A DNA stretch of 64,000 nucleotides, from positions 1 through 64,000 of the forward strand of contig CAZDBA010000001.1 in assembly GCA_964503615.1 (NCBI GenBank), given 5' to 3'. Both the position numbers and the translations under genes were made by a program. Positions 18,819 through 27,830 of this stretch are shown here, piece by piece (position 1 is the first letter of the stretch; every line of letters begins with the position of its first letter). The stretch comes from CAZDBA01 sp964503615. GTDB lineage: Bacteria > Planctomycetota > Planctomycetia > Pirellulales > Pirellulaceae. The notes under the pieces are model-generated. The model made no database searches. It was not told the DNA's origin and worked only from the letters and a program-made list of their open reading frames with translations.

Positions 18819-19880
18819 ATGATTAAATCAAATACTATTCCCGAAAAATTCGATCGCTACTCACGGCAGATTAAATTCACGTCGATGAGTCCGGAAGCAC
18901 AGGAGCGGCTTTCCAAATCAACGGTCTTGCTGGTCGGCTGCGGTGCTTTAGGGTGTGCGATTGCCAATAGCCTTGCACGCGCGGGGGTGGGGTGCCTGCG
19001 AATCGTTGATCGAGATTGGGTTGAGCTTTCGAATTTGCAACGGCAAAGTCTGTTTACCGAAGCGGATGTGGTAAGTGACTTGCCCAAGTCGATTGCGGCT
19101 GCAGAACATCTGCGAAAGATTAATTCGCAAATCGAAATCGACCCGCGTGTTGCGGACTTTAATTTTGAGAACGCGAAATCGTTGATTGATGGCTGTGATT
19201 TGATCCTGGACGGGACTGATAATTTTGAAGCCAGGTTTTTAATGAACGATAGTTCGGTCAAGTTTTCGGTCCCATGGATCTACGGTGGTTGTTTGGGATG
19301 CGAAGGTCAAACGATGACAATCATTCCCCACCAGACACCTTGCTTGAACTGTGTGATGCTGGATGGCCCGCCCGCGCCTGGTACCACTGCCACGTGTGAC
19401 ACAGCTGGTATTTTGGAGCCGATCATTAGTTTGACCGCAGGGGTCCAGGCAATGGAAGCGATCAAAATCCTTAGCGGAAATATCGATGCGATTAGCCCTT
19501 TTCTACAGGTCTTTGACTTGTGGGAAAATCGACATCGGCAGGTCAACGTTTCTACTTTGCTTGGTAACGAAAATTGTCCAACTTGCCAATCGGGCCAGTT
19601 TAAATGGCTCAGCGGGGAACTCGGCAGTCAGTCGTCTGTGTTGTGCGGGCGTAACGCCGTCCAACTTAGTTTTCCAGGCCGCGAGGGAGCAAAGTGTGAT
19701 CTGGAATCGTTGGAGTCGCGATTGAGCGAACACGGCAAGATAACTCGGAACAAGTTTCTGATGCGATTGGACGTCGGCCAGTACGTTTTAACTTTGTTCC
19801 CCGACGGCAGAGCGATCGTTAAAGGAACCGAAGAGGTCGCGGTAGCGAAACGGATTTACACACAATACGTCGGCAATTGA
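18819..19880 (+). CDS. ThiF/MoeB/HesA-family E1-like adenylyltransferase
   Basis: 353 residues. The nucleotide-binding loop GCGALGCAIANSLARAG is at 40-56, the acidic D64-R-D66 follows, and N72/Q74/R75 match the ATP-contact residues of the family. Zinc is held by C175/C178 and C253/C256. C193 (TCDTAGIL) sits where ThiF and MoeB carry the conserved TCxxAG cysteine. Such enzymes adenylate the C-terminal glycine of a ubiquitin-like sulfur carrier (ThiS or MoaD) for thiamin or molybdopterin synthesis. There is no rhodanese domain. A C-terminal part of about 90 residues (265-353) replaces it and does not look like a known domain to me. The gene follows the UvrA-like gene by 67 bases. No ThiS, MoaD, ThiG or Moa gene is nearby, so the pathway is not settled. 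Confidence 0.87.
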   Translation: MIKSNTIPEKFDRYSRQIKFTSMSPEAQERLSKSTVLLVGCGALGCAIANSLARAGVGCLRIVDRDWVELSNLQRQSLFTEADVVSDLPKSIAAAEHLRKINSQIEIDPRVADFNFENAKSLIDGCDLILDGTDNFEARFLMNDSSVKFSVPWIYGGCLGCEGQTMTIIPHQTPCLNCVMLDGPPAPGTTATCDTAGILEPIISLTAGVQAMEAIKILSGNIDAISPFLQVFDLWENRHRQVNVSTLLGNENCPTCQSGQFKWLSGELGSQSSVLCGRNAVQLSFPGREGAKCDLESLESRLSEHGKITRNKFLMRLDVGQYVLTLFPDGRAIVKGTEEVAVAKRIYTQYVGN

Positions 19881-19926
19881 TGTAGGATTGCTGGTGGTTC
19901 GGTGGGGTGCCATTGCCGTTCGTGTT

Positions 19927-20406
19927 TTAGACGGCCAATTTTTCTTTCGCTGCGAGAAAGGCGTCGACGAGTTCCTGAAAATTGTTTTCCAGTGAACTTG
20001 TACATTCCGGTTTCTTCTTTTCGGCTTCGAGCGGTTCGTTACCAAACGTCCAATGAAACTCCAGAACCTTTTTTTCGATCACGACGGTACCCTCGATACT
20101 CAGATCGTTGCAGTGTTTAATGAACCCAGTCAACGGAGTCATGATTTCGTTCAGGATGTTCGAGACCGTTTTTGAAGCAACGCGTGGGCGGCGAACGAAC
20201 CAGCCTTCGATTTCAGTTTCTTTTTTGTGTGTCAGCCAGATTTGGCCTGCTCCGTAGAAGATCCAGATCGGTCCGCGGAACGAAGAAACCAAAGTGTAGG
20301 GCTTTGGGATCAGCCACCAGCCTCCCACTTTTTGACGGAAGATAAGGTGTCTACCACCAAATTTTTTGATGATTTTGTTTTGCTTCCCCAGCGTTTTTTC
20401 TTCCAT
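19927..20406 (-). CDS. Hypothetical protein
   Basis: 159 residues, with no signal peptide or membrane helix. I do not recognise the family. The N-terminal half is rich in aromatic residues and glycine (GGWWLIPKP, RGPIWIFYGAGQIW) and looks like beta structure. The C-terminal third is charged (EAEKKKPECTSS) and ends in a predicted helix. It converges with the ThiF-like gene (47 bases between stops). Codon use looks like that of its neighbours and the ORF is clean, so I regard it as a real gene. Confidence 0.6.
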   Translation of the reverse strand: MEEKTLGKQNKIIKKFGGRHLIFRQKVGGWWLIPKPYTLVSSFRGPIWIFYGAGQIWLTHKKETEIEGWFVRRPRVASKTVSNILNEIMTPLTGFIKHCNDLSIEGTVVIEKKVLEFHWTFGNEPLEAEKKKPECTSSLENNFQELVDAFLAAKEKLAV

Positions 20407-20749
20407 TAAACTGTACTTCCTCTGCGATTTTTTCCCGGGATTTTCTTTCCCTATCTCATGAGTTGCGTGGTGGCTTTTAAGAGATTGTCAGGTAAGGCTT
20501 TAAAAACTGACCTCTCGTAAGCACCTGAAGATTGTAGACTTTTTAAAATAGATCGGAAACGACCAGTATGAGCGACTAGTGAACCAATGTCCATAAATCG
20601 GATTTTCGATTTCGAGGCGTTTTTTCCTAATTGGGCAGTTCTCTTTTAGTCGATATCTGTGAAAATATACATGCGTGATCCACTTCCTTCCTCACACGCA
20701 CTTTTCACCCTTCCTGTTTACCTACTTCTACTTTTCCACGAGATTTCCA
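20407..20749. other. Intergenic region, no gene seen
   Basis: AT-rich 343-base region between the divergent hypothetical genes at 20406 (minus) and 20750 (plus). No RNA-like hairpin with a T-run and no convincing promoter was found. Presumably it holds the promoters of both flanking genes. Confidence 0.4.
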
Positions 20750-20953
20750 ATGAAAAACCTCATCAGCAAACTTATCGATATTCGAGAAGACGTTGACGCG
20801 ATTGACCATCATCAAACCAATCGAATCGTTTCTGAAATAGATGAAGTGATCGGCCTAATGAAAAAATCGGTCGAGACTTCAGAGCCAAACACCAATCAGT
20901 CACCGATCAAAGATAGCAATCCAGGTTTTTTGAACCAGGTAAGTTTCTCGTAG
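20750..20953 (+). CDS. Small hypothetical protein
   Basis: 67 residues from the ATG at 20750. An in-frame upstream start (20675) would add 25 residues that are Phe/His-rich and look like non-coding translation, so the shorter form is preferred. The first half (MKNLISKLIDIREDVDAIDHHQ) reads as an amphipathic charged helix and the second half is polar (Ser/Asn/Thr). There is no clear ribosome site. It could be a small regulatory or structural protein; I do not recognise it, and it could also be spurious. Confidence 0.4.
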   Translation: MKNLISKLIDIREDVDAIDHHQTNRIVSEIDEVIGLMKKSVETSEPNTNQSPIKDSNPGFLNQVSFS

Positions 20954-21107
20954 GTTCCACTACGAAAGCGAATTGCAATTATAGTTCGTTTTTCCGAAAC
21001 GATACTCTTACTTTTCGCGCGAGATAAGGCGAAGTTCTGTTCTTATGGCTGCTTAAATTGAATCAAGGGTCCAAGACAAGAACGAACTGATAAAATAGAA
21101 CGCTAAA

Positions 21108-21149
21108 CAAAAAAAGCCCGCTATTCGCATCGACGAATAACGGGCTTTT
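21108..21149 (-). terminator. Intrinsic terminator of the tRNA-Ser gene
   Basis: A hairpin with arms AGCCCG-TATTCG (21115-21127, one mismatch at 21121) and CGAATA-CGGGCT (21134-21146) around a 6-base loop. On the minus strand it is followed by seven T residues (complement of 21109-21115). It begins 8 bases after the 3' end of the tRNA. The plus strand also has a short T-run, so it may stop transcripts from both sides. Confidence 0.85.
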
Positions 21150-21156
21150 AAAATAG

Positions 21157-21245
21157 CGGAGATGACAGGATTCGAACCTGCGGAACAGTTTGACCCGTTC
21201 ACCTAATTAGCAATCAGGCGCTTTCGACCACTCAGCCACATCTCC
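21157..21245 (-). tRNA. tRNA-Ser (anticodon GCU)
   Basis: The minus strand reads GGAGATG as the 5' acceptor arm and CATCTCC as the 3' arm, a D-arm TGGCTGAGTGG, an anticodon loop with GCT flanked by a closing stem (CTGATT-GCT-AATTAG), a long variable arm typical of serine tRNAs, and the T-arm loop GGTTCGAATCC. The discriminator is G, as usual for serine. The CCA end is not encoded. It reads AGC/AGU serine codons. Confidence 0.95.
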
Positions 21246-21267
21246 TTGAAATCAGGTTTGAGCACAG

Positions 21268-21296
21268 ATTGTGCAGAAAACTGCTGATTCTTTCAA
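21268..21296 (-). promoter_or_regulatory. Candidate sigma-70 promoter of tRNA-Ser
   Basis: On the minus strand, TTGAAA (complement of 21291-21296) and CACAAT (complement of 21268-21273) are separated by 17 bases. The start point would lie about 15 bases before the mature tRNA 5' end. Five of six and four of six bases match the consensus boxes; this is position-supported but unproven. Confidence 0.4.
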
Positions 21297-21552
21297 GCCA
21301 ATTTTGGGCCAAAAACTAATTTTAGGATAGAGCTCGCCGGGGCGGTACGCAGAATCACCCCAAGCGGCATTTACGGTACCGAATTCGTGGCATCGCTCCA
21401 AACGTGAATCCTCAAAATTCTCGGTGATACATCGTCACGACATCTCTTGCCCAAGCACATGGCCTTAAGCCGATCCGATCGCCCAACTATAGTGAGTCTG
21501 CCCAACTATTTCAGTCAGGCAAAAAGCCCGAGACCTTGTAGAGGAGTAGACA

Positions 21553-22482
21553 ATGAGAAGGTTCGCTAATTTCGCGTTTTGCCTGGTTGTGCTATCTACT
21601 GTTGTTCTGCTGCCTCTCGCTTTGGCGGACGCGCAAACTCCGGCGACAAGCAGCGCAGAGACCAATGGAGTTCCTGCAAGCGGGGAACCTGTTTCCGATT
21701 TGCGGGTGATGAGCTTTAACATTCGGTTTGGGGCTGCTCCCGACGGCGACAACCATTGGGACCACCGTCAGGAAAACGTAATAACAACGATCGAGGATTT
21801 TTCACCCGATCTTCTGGCAACGCAAGAAGTGCTGTTGTTTCAAGTTCGTTTTCTCAAAGAGCAACTGGATGAATTCACGTTCGTAGGCCGCTCGCGTGAA
21901 AAGCAAGCGTTTGGCGAGCATTGTGGGATCCTGTTTCGGACCAAACGTTTCGACATGTTGGAACAAGGCCATTTCTGGTTGAGTGAAACTCCGAATGTAC
22001 CGGGTTCAAAGAGTTGGGATAGTGCAGTGTCGCGAATGGCGACTTGGGTCAAGCTGTTTGATCGACAAACCGAAACGGCGATCTATTTTCTTAATACTCA
22101 TTTTGACCACCGTGGTGTTGAAGCTCGCCACAACGCAGCGAAGTTGATTCTTGAGCGCGTCCAACAGTTTGAGCCGGATGTGCCTGTGATTTTCGCTGGT
22201 GACTTGAATGCCGCACCAAGCTCAAAACCGGTTCTGGAAATCGTTGACGTTTTGACCGATTCGTTTGCTGCGCTTCACCCGGAAGAGAAAGGGCAGGGGA
22301 CGTTTAACGGTTTTCGTGGACTCACCAACGGGGCTCGGATCGACTACATCTTTGCCAGTAATAGCTTGCAACCGATTTCGGCGGCGATCGATCGGCATGA
22401 GTTCGACGGCAAAACACCCTCTGACCATTTTCCTGTTACTGCCGTATTGAGATTCGCAGATCCGCAGGATACTCAAAACTAA
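21553..22482 (+). CDS. Exported endonuclease/exonuclease/phosphatase (EEP) family hydrolase
   Basis: 309 residues. GAGGAG lies 7 bases before the ATG. A signal peptide is present (hydrophobic 8-24, cleavage likely after ALADA). The EEP catalytic set is complete: N56 in MSFNIRF, E92 in ATQEV, H183 in NTHFDH, D217 and N219 in GDLNA, and D291-H292 in SDHFPV. EEP enzymes cleave phosphate esters in nucleic acids, sphingomyelin or sugar phosphates with a divalent metal. The exported form and HWDHRQENV segment resemble secreted phosphodiesterases of unknown substrate that are frequent in planctomycetes and Bacteroidetes. It is a single-gene unit ending 33 bases before a convergent gene. Confidence 0.9.
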   Translation: MRRFANFAFCLVVLSTVVLLPLALADAQTPATSSAETNGVPASGEPVSDLRVMSFNIRFGAAPDGDNHWDHRQENVITTIEDFSPDLLATQEVLLFQVRFLKEQLDEFTFVGRSREKQAFGEHCGILFRTKRFDMLEQGHFWLSETPNVPGSKSWDSAVSRMATWVKLFDRQTETAIYFLNTHFDHRGVEARHNAAKLILERVQQFEPDVPVIFAGDLNAAPSSKPVLEIVDVLTDSFAALHPEEKGQGTFNGFRGLTNGARIDYIFASNSLQPISAAIDRHEFDGKTPSDHFPVTAVLRFADPQDTQN

Positions 22483-22515
22483 ATTGTCGCGTTTTTTCTG
22501 ACGTGGCTTCTGCTG

Positions 22516-23967
22516 CTAATAGCCTACGCTTCGTCGCAGCTGTTTACCCTGCTCTTCGCGGCCCAGCCGCTGCGTGATCGCTTCCCATTGCTGCGTGACC
22601 TCAGCCAAACTGGTTTCAGTATCTACGTTTTGAGTAACCGTATTGCGCACTGCGTCGTCCAGAGCTTGCATGTATTCGACTTGTCCAGGAATCCGGGGGA
22701 ATTGAAGCACCAATGATGACTCGGAGATTTCGGAAAAAACATTGGAAAACTGATCGGCAACTTCGTATGAAATTTCTTCGCCTGCCCACCGAGTGGGTTG
22801 GCCCAGATGGGTAGAACGGAATATCGAGACGTGCGGGGAACTGATTGAAACCGTTTTGCTCGTACTTTTACTGCCCAGCCAACATGTGAATTCCATCGCA
22901 ACGCGAGCATGCTGACTTTCTTTGCAAACTGACACCAAACGGCCGGTCCCTCCAACGACATCGACTTGAGTTGGATCGTTCTCCCTGCGTATTTCCCAAG
23001 TTGCTTTGGATTGGTTGTACCATTGTTCCGACCCAGGCAGGCGAAGTAAAACGAGATCTTCATTCTCCTTTACGGTCTCGGAATTTTCGGCGTCGGCAAA
23101 GTTCCTGGAGGGCCAGGTTATTCCCATCGACGCTCGGCCATCAACCAAGGCGCGAAACACATCGGCAGGACTTGCTTGGGCATCTTCTGCTGAGCAGATC
23201 TGTTTAAGGCTACCCAGAGCTTTTACAAACGGTTCTGTTTCAACAAGTGGTTTCATTGTTTGCACGTCAAAGACGGTCGATAATTTGCCCTGCGCTCGAA
23301 TCGCGGAAGCTACACGGCTTAAAAGCACCTCAGCCGCCCAGCTATCTTGCAACGGCACCCGAACCTTTTTGTCCGCTGCTTGTAACGCCCGAGCAACCTT
23401 TTCAAATTCTGTCCACGTCTGTGGCGGTTTAAGTTCAAGCTCTGCAAAATCAGCTTTGTTGTACATCAGCATCAACTGTGGACTTCCTAGCGGAATCGAC
23501 CAAACCTTGTTTTGGTGAAGCAGTAGTTTTTTTCGCTGATGCGGTAAAAGTTCGTCCCGATTAACTTCTTCACTGTCCAGTTCGTCTTTGGGAATCGCGA
23601 GCAGTCGATTAAGCGCGACCAGGTCGGACATTAACTTGCTCGGATACACGATCGCATCATATTCTTTGTCCGTTTGAAAATCGCCAGCGACGAATTCATC
23701 TTCGGTAATTTCTGTGAATTCCACATTTCCCAAGCCTTCGGCAGACCAAAGTCGAGATGCGGCCGCGGCGATCGCCGGCGAGTCAATCGCGAGAACGTTG
23801 AGAGTGACATCAGGACGGTCGGGTTGAGATTGCGTTTGAGTTTCAGGCTTGCCGCAACCGACCGTTTGAAGCATCGCAGCAATACAAATCGCAACCCAAA
23901 TGTGAACTTGGTGTACGGTCGAAAAAAGCCTCATCGGCTGAGCATCTTTTGCTTGTTCAATTGACAT
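22516..23967 (-). CDS. Family-1 extracellular solute-binding lipoprotein
   Basis: 483 residues. The N-terminus has a hydrophobic stretch (23-36) ending at cysteine 38 (TVGC, a loose lipobox), so it is probably lipid anchored. The rest has the two-lobe pattern of carbohydrate-type binding proteins, with MLMYNKADFAELELKPPQTWTEFEKVARAL as the most recognisable hinge segment, plus DAIVYPSKLMSDLVALN near the start and the MGITWPSRN segment. Such proteins deliver sugars or other solutes to an ABC importer. No permease or ATPase gene is adjacent, so the substrate is unknown and it may work with a transporter encoded elsewhere. A second possible start is the ATG at 23934. Confidence 0.8.
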   Translation of the reverse strand: MSIEQAKDAQPMRLFSTVHQVHIWVAICIAAMLQTVGCGKPETQTQSQPDRPDVTLNVLAIDSPAIAAAASRLWSAEGLGNVEFTEITEDEFVAGDFQTDKEYDAIVYPSKLMSDLVALNRLLAIPKDELDSEEVNRDELLPHQRKKLLLHQNKVWSIPLGSPQLMLMYNKADFAELELKPPQTWTEFEKVARALQAADKKVRVPLQDSWAAEVLLSRVASAIRAQGKLSTVFDVQTMKPLVETEPFVKALGSLKQICSAEDAQASPADVFRALVDGRASMGITWPSRNFADAENSETVKENEDLVLLRLPGSEQWYNQSKATWEIRRENDPTQVDVVGGTGRLVSVCKESQHARVAMEFTCWLGSKSTSKTVSISSPHVSIFRSTHLGQPTRWAGEEISYEVADQFSNVFSEISESSLVLQFPRIPGQVEYMQALDDAVRNTVTQNVDTETSLAEVTQQWEAITQRLGREEQGKQLRRSVGY

Positions 23968-24147
23968 GAATTCAATTCGGTTAAATTGTTGTACTCTAAC
24001 GAGTGTCGCAAAGTTAGCTCGACCTTGCTACCTCTCCTGTAAAGGCTCGACAGAAGGCGATTTTGGGCTATTGGCATTTTGGACCACTGGAATACTCTCG
24101 CAATACGTGTTACGAAATTAGTACGCCATTCAGGATTCGTGTTTGCA

Positions 24148-24195
24148 GTACCGGCTTTAGCCGGAAGTCATGGGATTTCCGCCTGAAGGCGGTAC
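24148..24195. repeat. Imperfect inverted repeat, REP-like
   Basis: Arms of 19 bases (24148-24166 and 24177-24195) match at 16 positions, with one of the three differences a G-T wobble, around a 10-base loop. The outer bases are GTACCG and CGGTAC. It is intergenic, lacks a T-run and so is not an intrinsic terminator; it probably belongs to a dispersed palindromic repeat family. Confidence 0.55.
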
Positions 24196-24240
24196 CACAA
24201 ACTGGCTTCAACATTATTCGCATACCAGCTCGAGCGTCCT

Positions 24241-24720
24241 TTGCGTTTCGTTATTCTCCATCATCAATTCTCAGCCGACCATCCGCGACAATCCCATTGG
24301 GATTTGATGCTGGAATCGAAAGCGGCTGAAGGTTCGGAAAACGTTCTTACCACTTGGGCTTTGGAATCGTTGCCGTTGGACCGATTCGGGATAGGAGAGA
24401 CTGTTCTTCGCATAAAGGAATCGGAAATCGAGCTTGAGATTATGGGGACTCGCTTGGTCGATCACCGAACCCATTATTTGACTTACGAAGGACCGGTTTC
24501 AAATGATCGCGGGCAAGTCAAAAGGATCGCGTCCGGGACGTACCGGGTTAACAGTGAAACAGAAACAGGAATGTCTGTGGAACTTGTCTTTGCGATGATC
24601 AAAGACGGTCCCGTCTCCGACGGTCGTTGTAGTTGTTTAACCGTTCAGATTCCTGGTGCAGAAACGGGTCAACGATCGAAGCTGTTGTTTTGCGGGCGGG
24701 AAAGTCGCGCCGCTTCATAG
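24241..24720 (+). CDS. Stand-alone LigD 3'-phosphoesterase-domain protein
   Basis: 159 residues from a TTG start; no better ATG is in frame. The domain begins immediately (RFVILHHQFS), with SHWDLMLE at 18-25 (H19 and D21 match the metal ligands of this family), TWALESLP, and LTYEGPVSNDRGQVKRIASGTY, the pattern of the N-terminal phosphoesterase domain of DNA ligase D. Full LigD adds ligase and polymerase domains for end joining; here the domain is alone. It would be expected to trim 3'-phosphate or ribonucleotide ends, but activity is inferred. The 3' end overlaps the convergent gene by 52 bases. Confidence 0.75.
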   Translation: MRFVILHHQFSADHPRQSHWDLMLESKAAEGSENVLTTWALESLPLDRFGIGETVLRIKESEIELEIMGTRLVDHRTHYLTYEGPVSNDRGQVKRIASGTYRVNSETETGMSVELVFAMIKDGPVSDGRCSCLTVQIPGAETGQRSKLLFCGRESRAAS

Positions 24721-25484
24721 GCGGGGCCATCGGCCGGGTCCATCGTCACGCCTTGCAATACGACCTCCCCTTTCAAAAACTCGACCGACTCGACCACGAC
24801 CCTGAGATCTAAATCGGTGACAATTTTGTCTTTCAGGTTGACCAGCAACATGGGATCGCCGTTATCTTCAACCCACTGAGTCACAATTCCGTTCGTTTGA
24901 AATATTTTGGTGATTTCGTCGGTCCAGTTTGCGATCGGTAACGTCACGACACCAGAGCGAATGTATTTGATTCGAACCGCAAGCTGATTGACTTGTTCCG
25001 CACAAAATATGTCGCCACAACATTCAACGATACCGTTCAGTTGCTTCGACTGGTATCCAAATACGATCCTCATCTCGTCTTGTCGCAACGAAATGCGGGG
25101 ATTCGAAATCGAGGGTGGCAATGCATCCGGAAATTTTTGAGGCAAGTCGGATCCCAGCCAACCATTGATCTGATCCTGGCTAAACGCGGCTCGCCAGCTT
25201 CCCAACTCGATCGCCGAATTCTGTAGCTCCAACAGCTCGGTTTCAAACTGATCACCTGCCGCGTCCAATTGAGTCTCAGGCTGCTCCAGAATTGCCTGGT
25301 AGTAGTCTGGTACGACTTGCGCCGCGCGATAGGCGTACCAGCAAAAACCAGCGAGTGCGATTATCACGAAACCGAACACCAGCCCCAGCCGAATCAACCA
25401 CCGGGTCAGCAAACTGTTTTTGTGAACGGTTTGGGTAGCCGCAGGTTGCGGCTCGTTTTCTTCGCTAATCTCTGGCTCAGTCAT
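24669..25484 (-). CDS. Single-pass membrane protein of unknown function
   Basis: 271 residues. An acidic cytoplasmic N-tail (1-25) leads to one membrane helix at about 32-52 (LGLVFGFVIIALAGFCWYAY). The rest is extracytoplasmic, with alternating strands such as LRVVVESVEFLKGEVVLQGVTM near the end and WRAAFSQDQINGWLGSDLP in the middle. It may bind lipid or another hydrophobic ligand as AsmA-like or LEA-like proteins do, but I cannot support a family. The 3' end overlaps the convergent LigD-domain gene by 52 bases. Confidence 0.7.
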   Translation of the reverse strand: MTEPEISEENEPQPAATQTVHKNSLLTRWLIRLGLVFGFVIIALAGFCWYAYRAAQVVPDYYQAILEQPETQLDAAGDQFETELLELQNSAIELGSWRAAFSQDQINGWLGSDLPQKFPDALPPSISNPRISLRQDEMRIVFGYQSKQLNGIVECCGDIFCAEQVNQLAVRIKYIRSGVVTLPIANWTDEITKIFQTNGIVTQWVEDNGDPMLLVNLKDKIVTDLDLRVVVESVEFLKGEVVLQGVTMDPADGPAYEAARLSRPQNNSFDR

Positions 25485-25751
25485 ATTGAACTAATTTGTG
25501 TAGCACCGGGATTTTGATCCGTCAGTTGTACCTCAGTTGGTAATTCTTACGAATATCGTGTGTGTAAGGTTCTTGGATTCTGCCAGCAGTTAACTGAGCT
25601 AAACCGGCGAAATGTCGACTTTAACAGAGCCAGATTTCCCCTAGGCAGCTTTTAGGTTTTACCGTTTATTCCTATACATCCTAATGCCAGAAATTGGTGT
25701 TAGAATACACACTAGTAATTCAGCAGGTCGATCACCAAGTCATCACCAAAA

Positions 25752-27776
25752 ATGAGCTTTCTTTTTACGCAGCGCCAACGAAAAACGCTGGCATTGATCT
25801 GTGAAACGTTGAATCCAGCTTTGACGCCCTCGATGCCGGAAGACCAACCGGCGATATTCCAGAACCATGCGGATGAGTATCCGATTGTAGATGAGCTGGA
25901 AATGCGAATTGCCAGAAAGTCTGAAAAAGAGCAAAAGGCACTGGTTGGTCTTTTACGGTTTATCAACTTGCCCGTCGTTTGTTGGTTGGCCACGCAAAAA
26001 TTCCGACCGTTCAACATGCTAACGTTGAAACAGCGGGTCAAAGTTCTTACCTACTGGCGTGATCATCGTTTTGGAAAGCTGCGAAGTTTTTTCCAGGCTC
26101 TCAAACGGTTGACGCTTTATCTCTCTTACACCAATCCAACGGTTTTGGCCGGCGAGGGCGAGCCGCAAAACGTAACTTGGCCGGGCATGGGGTACGAAGG
26201 CAAAACGCCATTGGCCGCGCAGCCAGAGTTGAACGTCAACTTGGCCGCATTTAAACCGTATGCGGAAGAGATCGAGTGCGACTATTTGATCATCGGATCG
26301 GGGGCCGGTGGCAGTGTTATGGCTGCAGAGTTAGCAGAACGTAACTGTCGAATCATCATTGCTGAGAAAGCGGACTATGTGCCACCCAGCGAGCTTGGTC
26401 GATCAGAACACGAGGGGATGGCAAGGTACTTCGAAGACGGCGGCGCTCAGGCTACGGACGATCAAAGCGTAACCGTACTGTCGGGTAATTCGGTTGGCGG
26501 TGGAACAACGGTCAATTGGATGACTTGCCTTGATCCGCCCCAGGAGGTGCTTGAACAATGGGCAAAAAAATTCGGTATGACTCAGGTTTTGGACGAGCGA
26601 TTCCGAGCCAGCCTATTGGCAGTGCGGCAGCGGATGAACGTCTCGACTCAGCACAGCCAAGTGAATGCCCAAAACAAAACGCTGTTGGATGGGTGTAACT
26701 ATTTTGGCTTCCATACTCAGCAGATCGAGCGCAATGCAGTCGACTGCGGCGACTGTGGGTTTTGTGGATTTGGTTGCCGGGCAGGAGCCAAGCAGGATAC
26801 GCGACAAACGTTTCTGGCGGACGCAATGCGTTCGGGAGCCGAATTGCTGCCCTCATGTACGATCGAAAAGATTGTTCGCAATGGAAACATTGCCCAGTAC
26901 GCCATCGCCCAGATTCGTGAACCGGACGGCGACCTTCGTACCTTGAAGATCAAATTTAAAATTTGCGTTGTCGCTTGCGGAGCGATACAAACTCCTGCCC
27001 TGTTGTTGCGTAGCGGTTTTGAGAATCCGCACATCGGTCAAAACCTCAGGCTTCACCCGACAACGGCTGTGGTTGGATTTTATGATCATGCGATTCTTCC
27101 TTGGCAAGGCGCACCGCAAACGATCGTATGTGACCAATTTAGCAATCTGGACGGAGACGGTTTTGGCGTCCGTTTGGAGGTCGCGCCGATTCATCCAGGG
27201 CTGGCCGCTTCCGCGTTGGCTTGGGGAGGCCCTTTACACAACAAGCGTTTGATGCAACGAATCGCAAATATGGCAAACACGATCGTAATTACTCGCGATC
27301 AGGGGAGCGGCGAAGTGACTTTGGATCACAATCAACAACCCGTGATATCGTATTCGCTGTCAAAAACTGATGAGAAACATCTTCTGTACGGTGCAGAGCG
27401 GGCGGTGGAGATTCATCGGGCGGCCGGTGCTCAGTTGATTTTGGGCCCCCATCAAACTCCATTCGAGTTTACTGAAGAGATGAACCTGGCTCAGTTCAAT
27501 AAAGCACTTGGGCAAATGAGTCAGCTTGGCGGAGCTCCAAATCGCCTGAGTTTGTTTAGCGCTCATCAGATGGGAACAGTTCGTATCGGTGATAGTCCGC
27601 TGCGAAGTGCTGTCGACCTTCGAGGACGATGTTACGACGCACAGAATGTTTACGTGTGCGATGCATCGCTGTTTCCAACGGCGGTTGGCGTGAACCCGAT
27701 GATCACAATCATGGGGCTTTCTCACATGCTCTCCCAATCATTGCGTTCTCAAGGCTTTTCGGTCTACGATTTTTAA
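25752..27776 (+). CDS. GMC-type FAD oxidoreductase, long-chain alcohol oxidase-like
   Basis: 674 residues. The FAD-binding motif GSGAGG is at 182-187 after DYLII, followed by AEKADYVPPSELG and the GMC segment NSVGGGTTVNWM. A cysteine-rich block at 332-342 (CGDCGFCGFGC) is characteristic of the fatty-alcohol oxidase branch. The C-terminus carries HQMGTVRIGDSP and VCDASLFPTAVGVNPMITIMGLS, which hold the catalytic His/Asn of GMC enzymes. An N-terminal helical region of about 150 residues also matches long-chain alcohol oxidases. The expected reaction is oxidation of a long-chain alcohol to the aldehyde with oxygen or another acceptor. It is a single-gene unit without neighbours of lipid metabolism, so the substrate is inferred. 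Confidence 0.87.
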   Translation: MSFLFTQRQRKTLALICETLNPALTPSMPEDQPAIFQNHADEYPIVDELEMRIARKSEKEQKALVGLLRFINLPVVCWLATQKFRPFNMLTLKQRVKVLTYWRDHRFGKLRSFFQALKRLTLYLSYTNPTVLAGEGEPQNVTWPGMGYEGKTPLAAQPELNVNLAAFKPYAEEIECDYLIIGSGAGGSVMAAELAERNCRIIIAEKADYVPPSELGRSEHEGMARYFEDGGAQATDDQSVTVLSGNSVGGGTTVNWMTCLDPPQEVLEQWAKKFGMTQVLDERFRASLLAVRQRMNVSTQHSQVNAQNKTLLDGCNYFGFHTQQIERNAVDCGDCGFCGFGCRAGAKQDTRQTFLADAMRSGAELLPSCTIEKIVRNGNIAQYAIAQIREPDGDLRTLKIKFKICVVACGAIQTPALLLRSGFENPHIGQNLRLHPTTAVVGFYDHAILPWQGAPQTIVCDQFSNLDGDGFGVRLEVAPIHPGLAASALAWGGPLHNKRLMQRIANMANTIVITRDQGSGEVTLDHNQQPVISYSLSKTDEKHLLYGAERAVEIHRAAGAQLILGPHQTPFEFTEEMNLAQFNKALGQMSQLGGAPNRLSLFSAHQMGTVRIGDSPLRSAVDLRGRCYDAQNVYVCDASLFPTAVGVNPMITIMGLSHMLSQSLRSQGFSVYDF

Positions 27777-27806
27777 CGACTCGTTTCCTGTTCATCATAG
27801 GCAATA

Positions 27807-27830
27807 GGAATTCTGGCGAATCCCATTACG
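27807..27830. repeat. Short dispersed repeat (partner at 45150-45173)
   Basis: 24 bases that match the reverse complement of 45150-45173 at 21 positions, with the shared core GGAATTCT..CGAATCCCA.TACG. Both copies are intergenic. Nothing else is visible in the 286-base gap between the GMC gene and the next gene. Confidence 0.5.

Noticed and set aside
18819..19880. Naming the E1-like gene thiF or moeB
   Set aside because: No thiamin or molybdopterin genes are adjacent and the C-terminal domain fits neither clearly.
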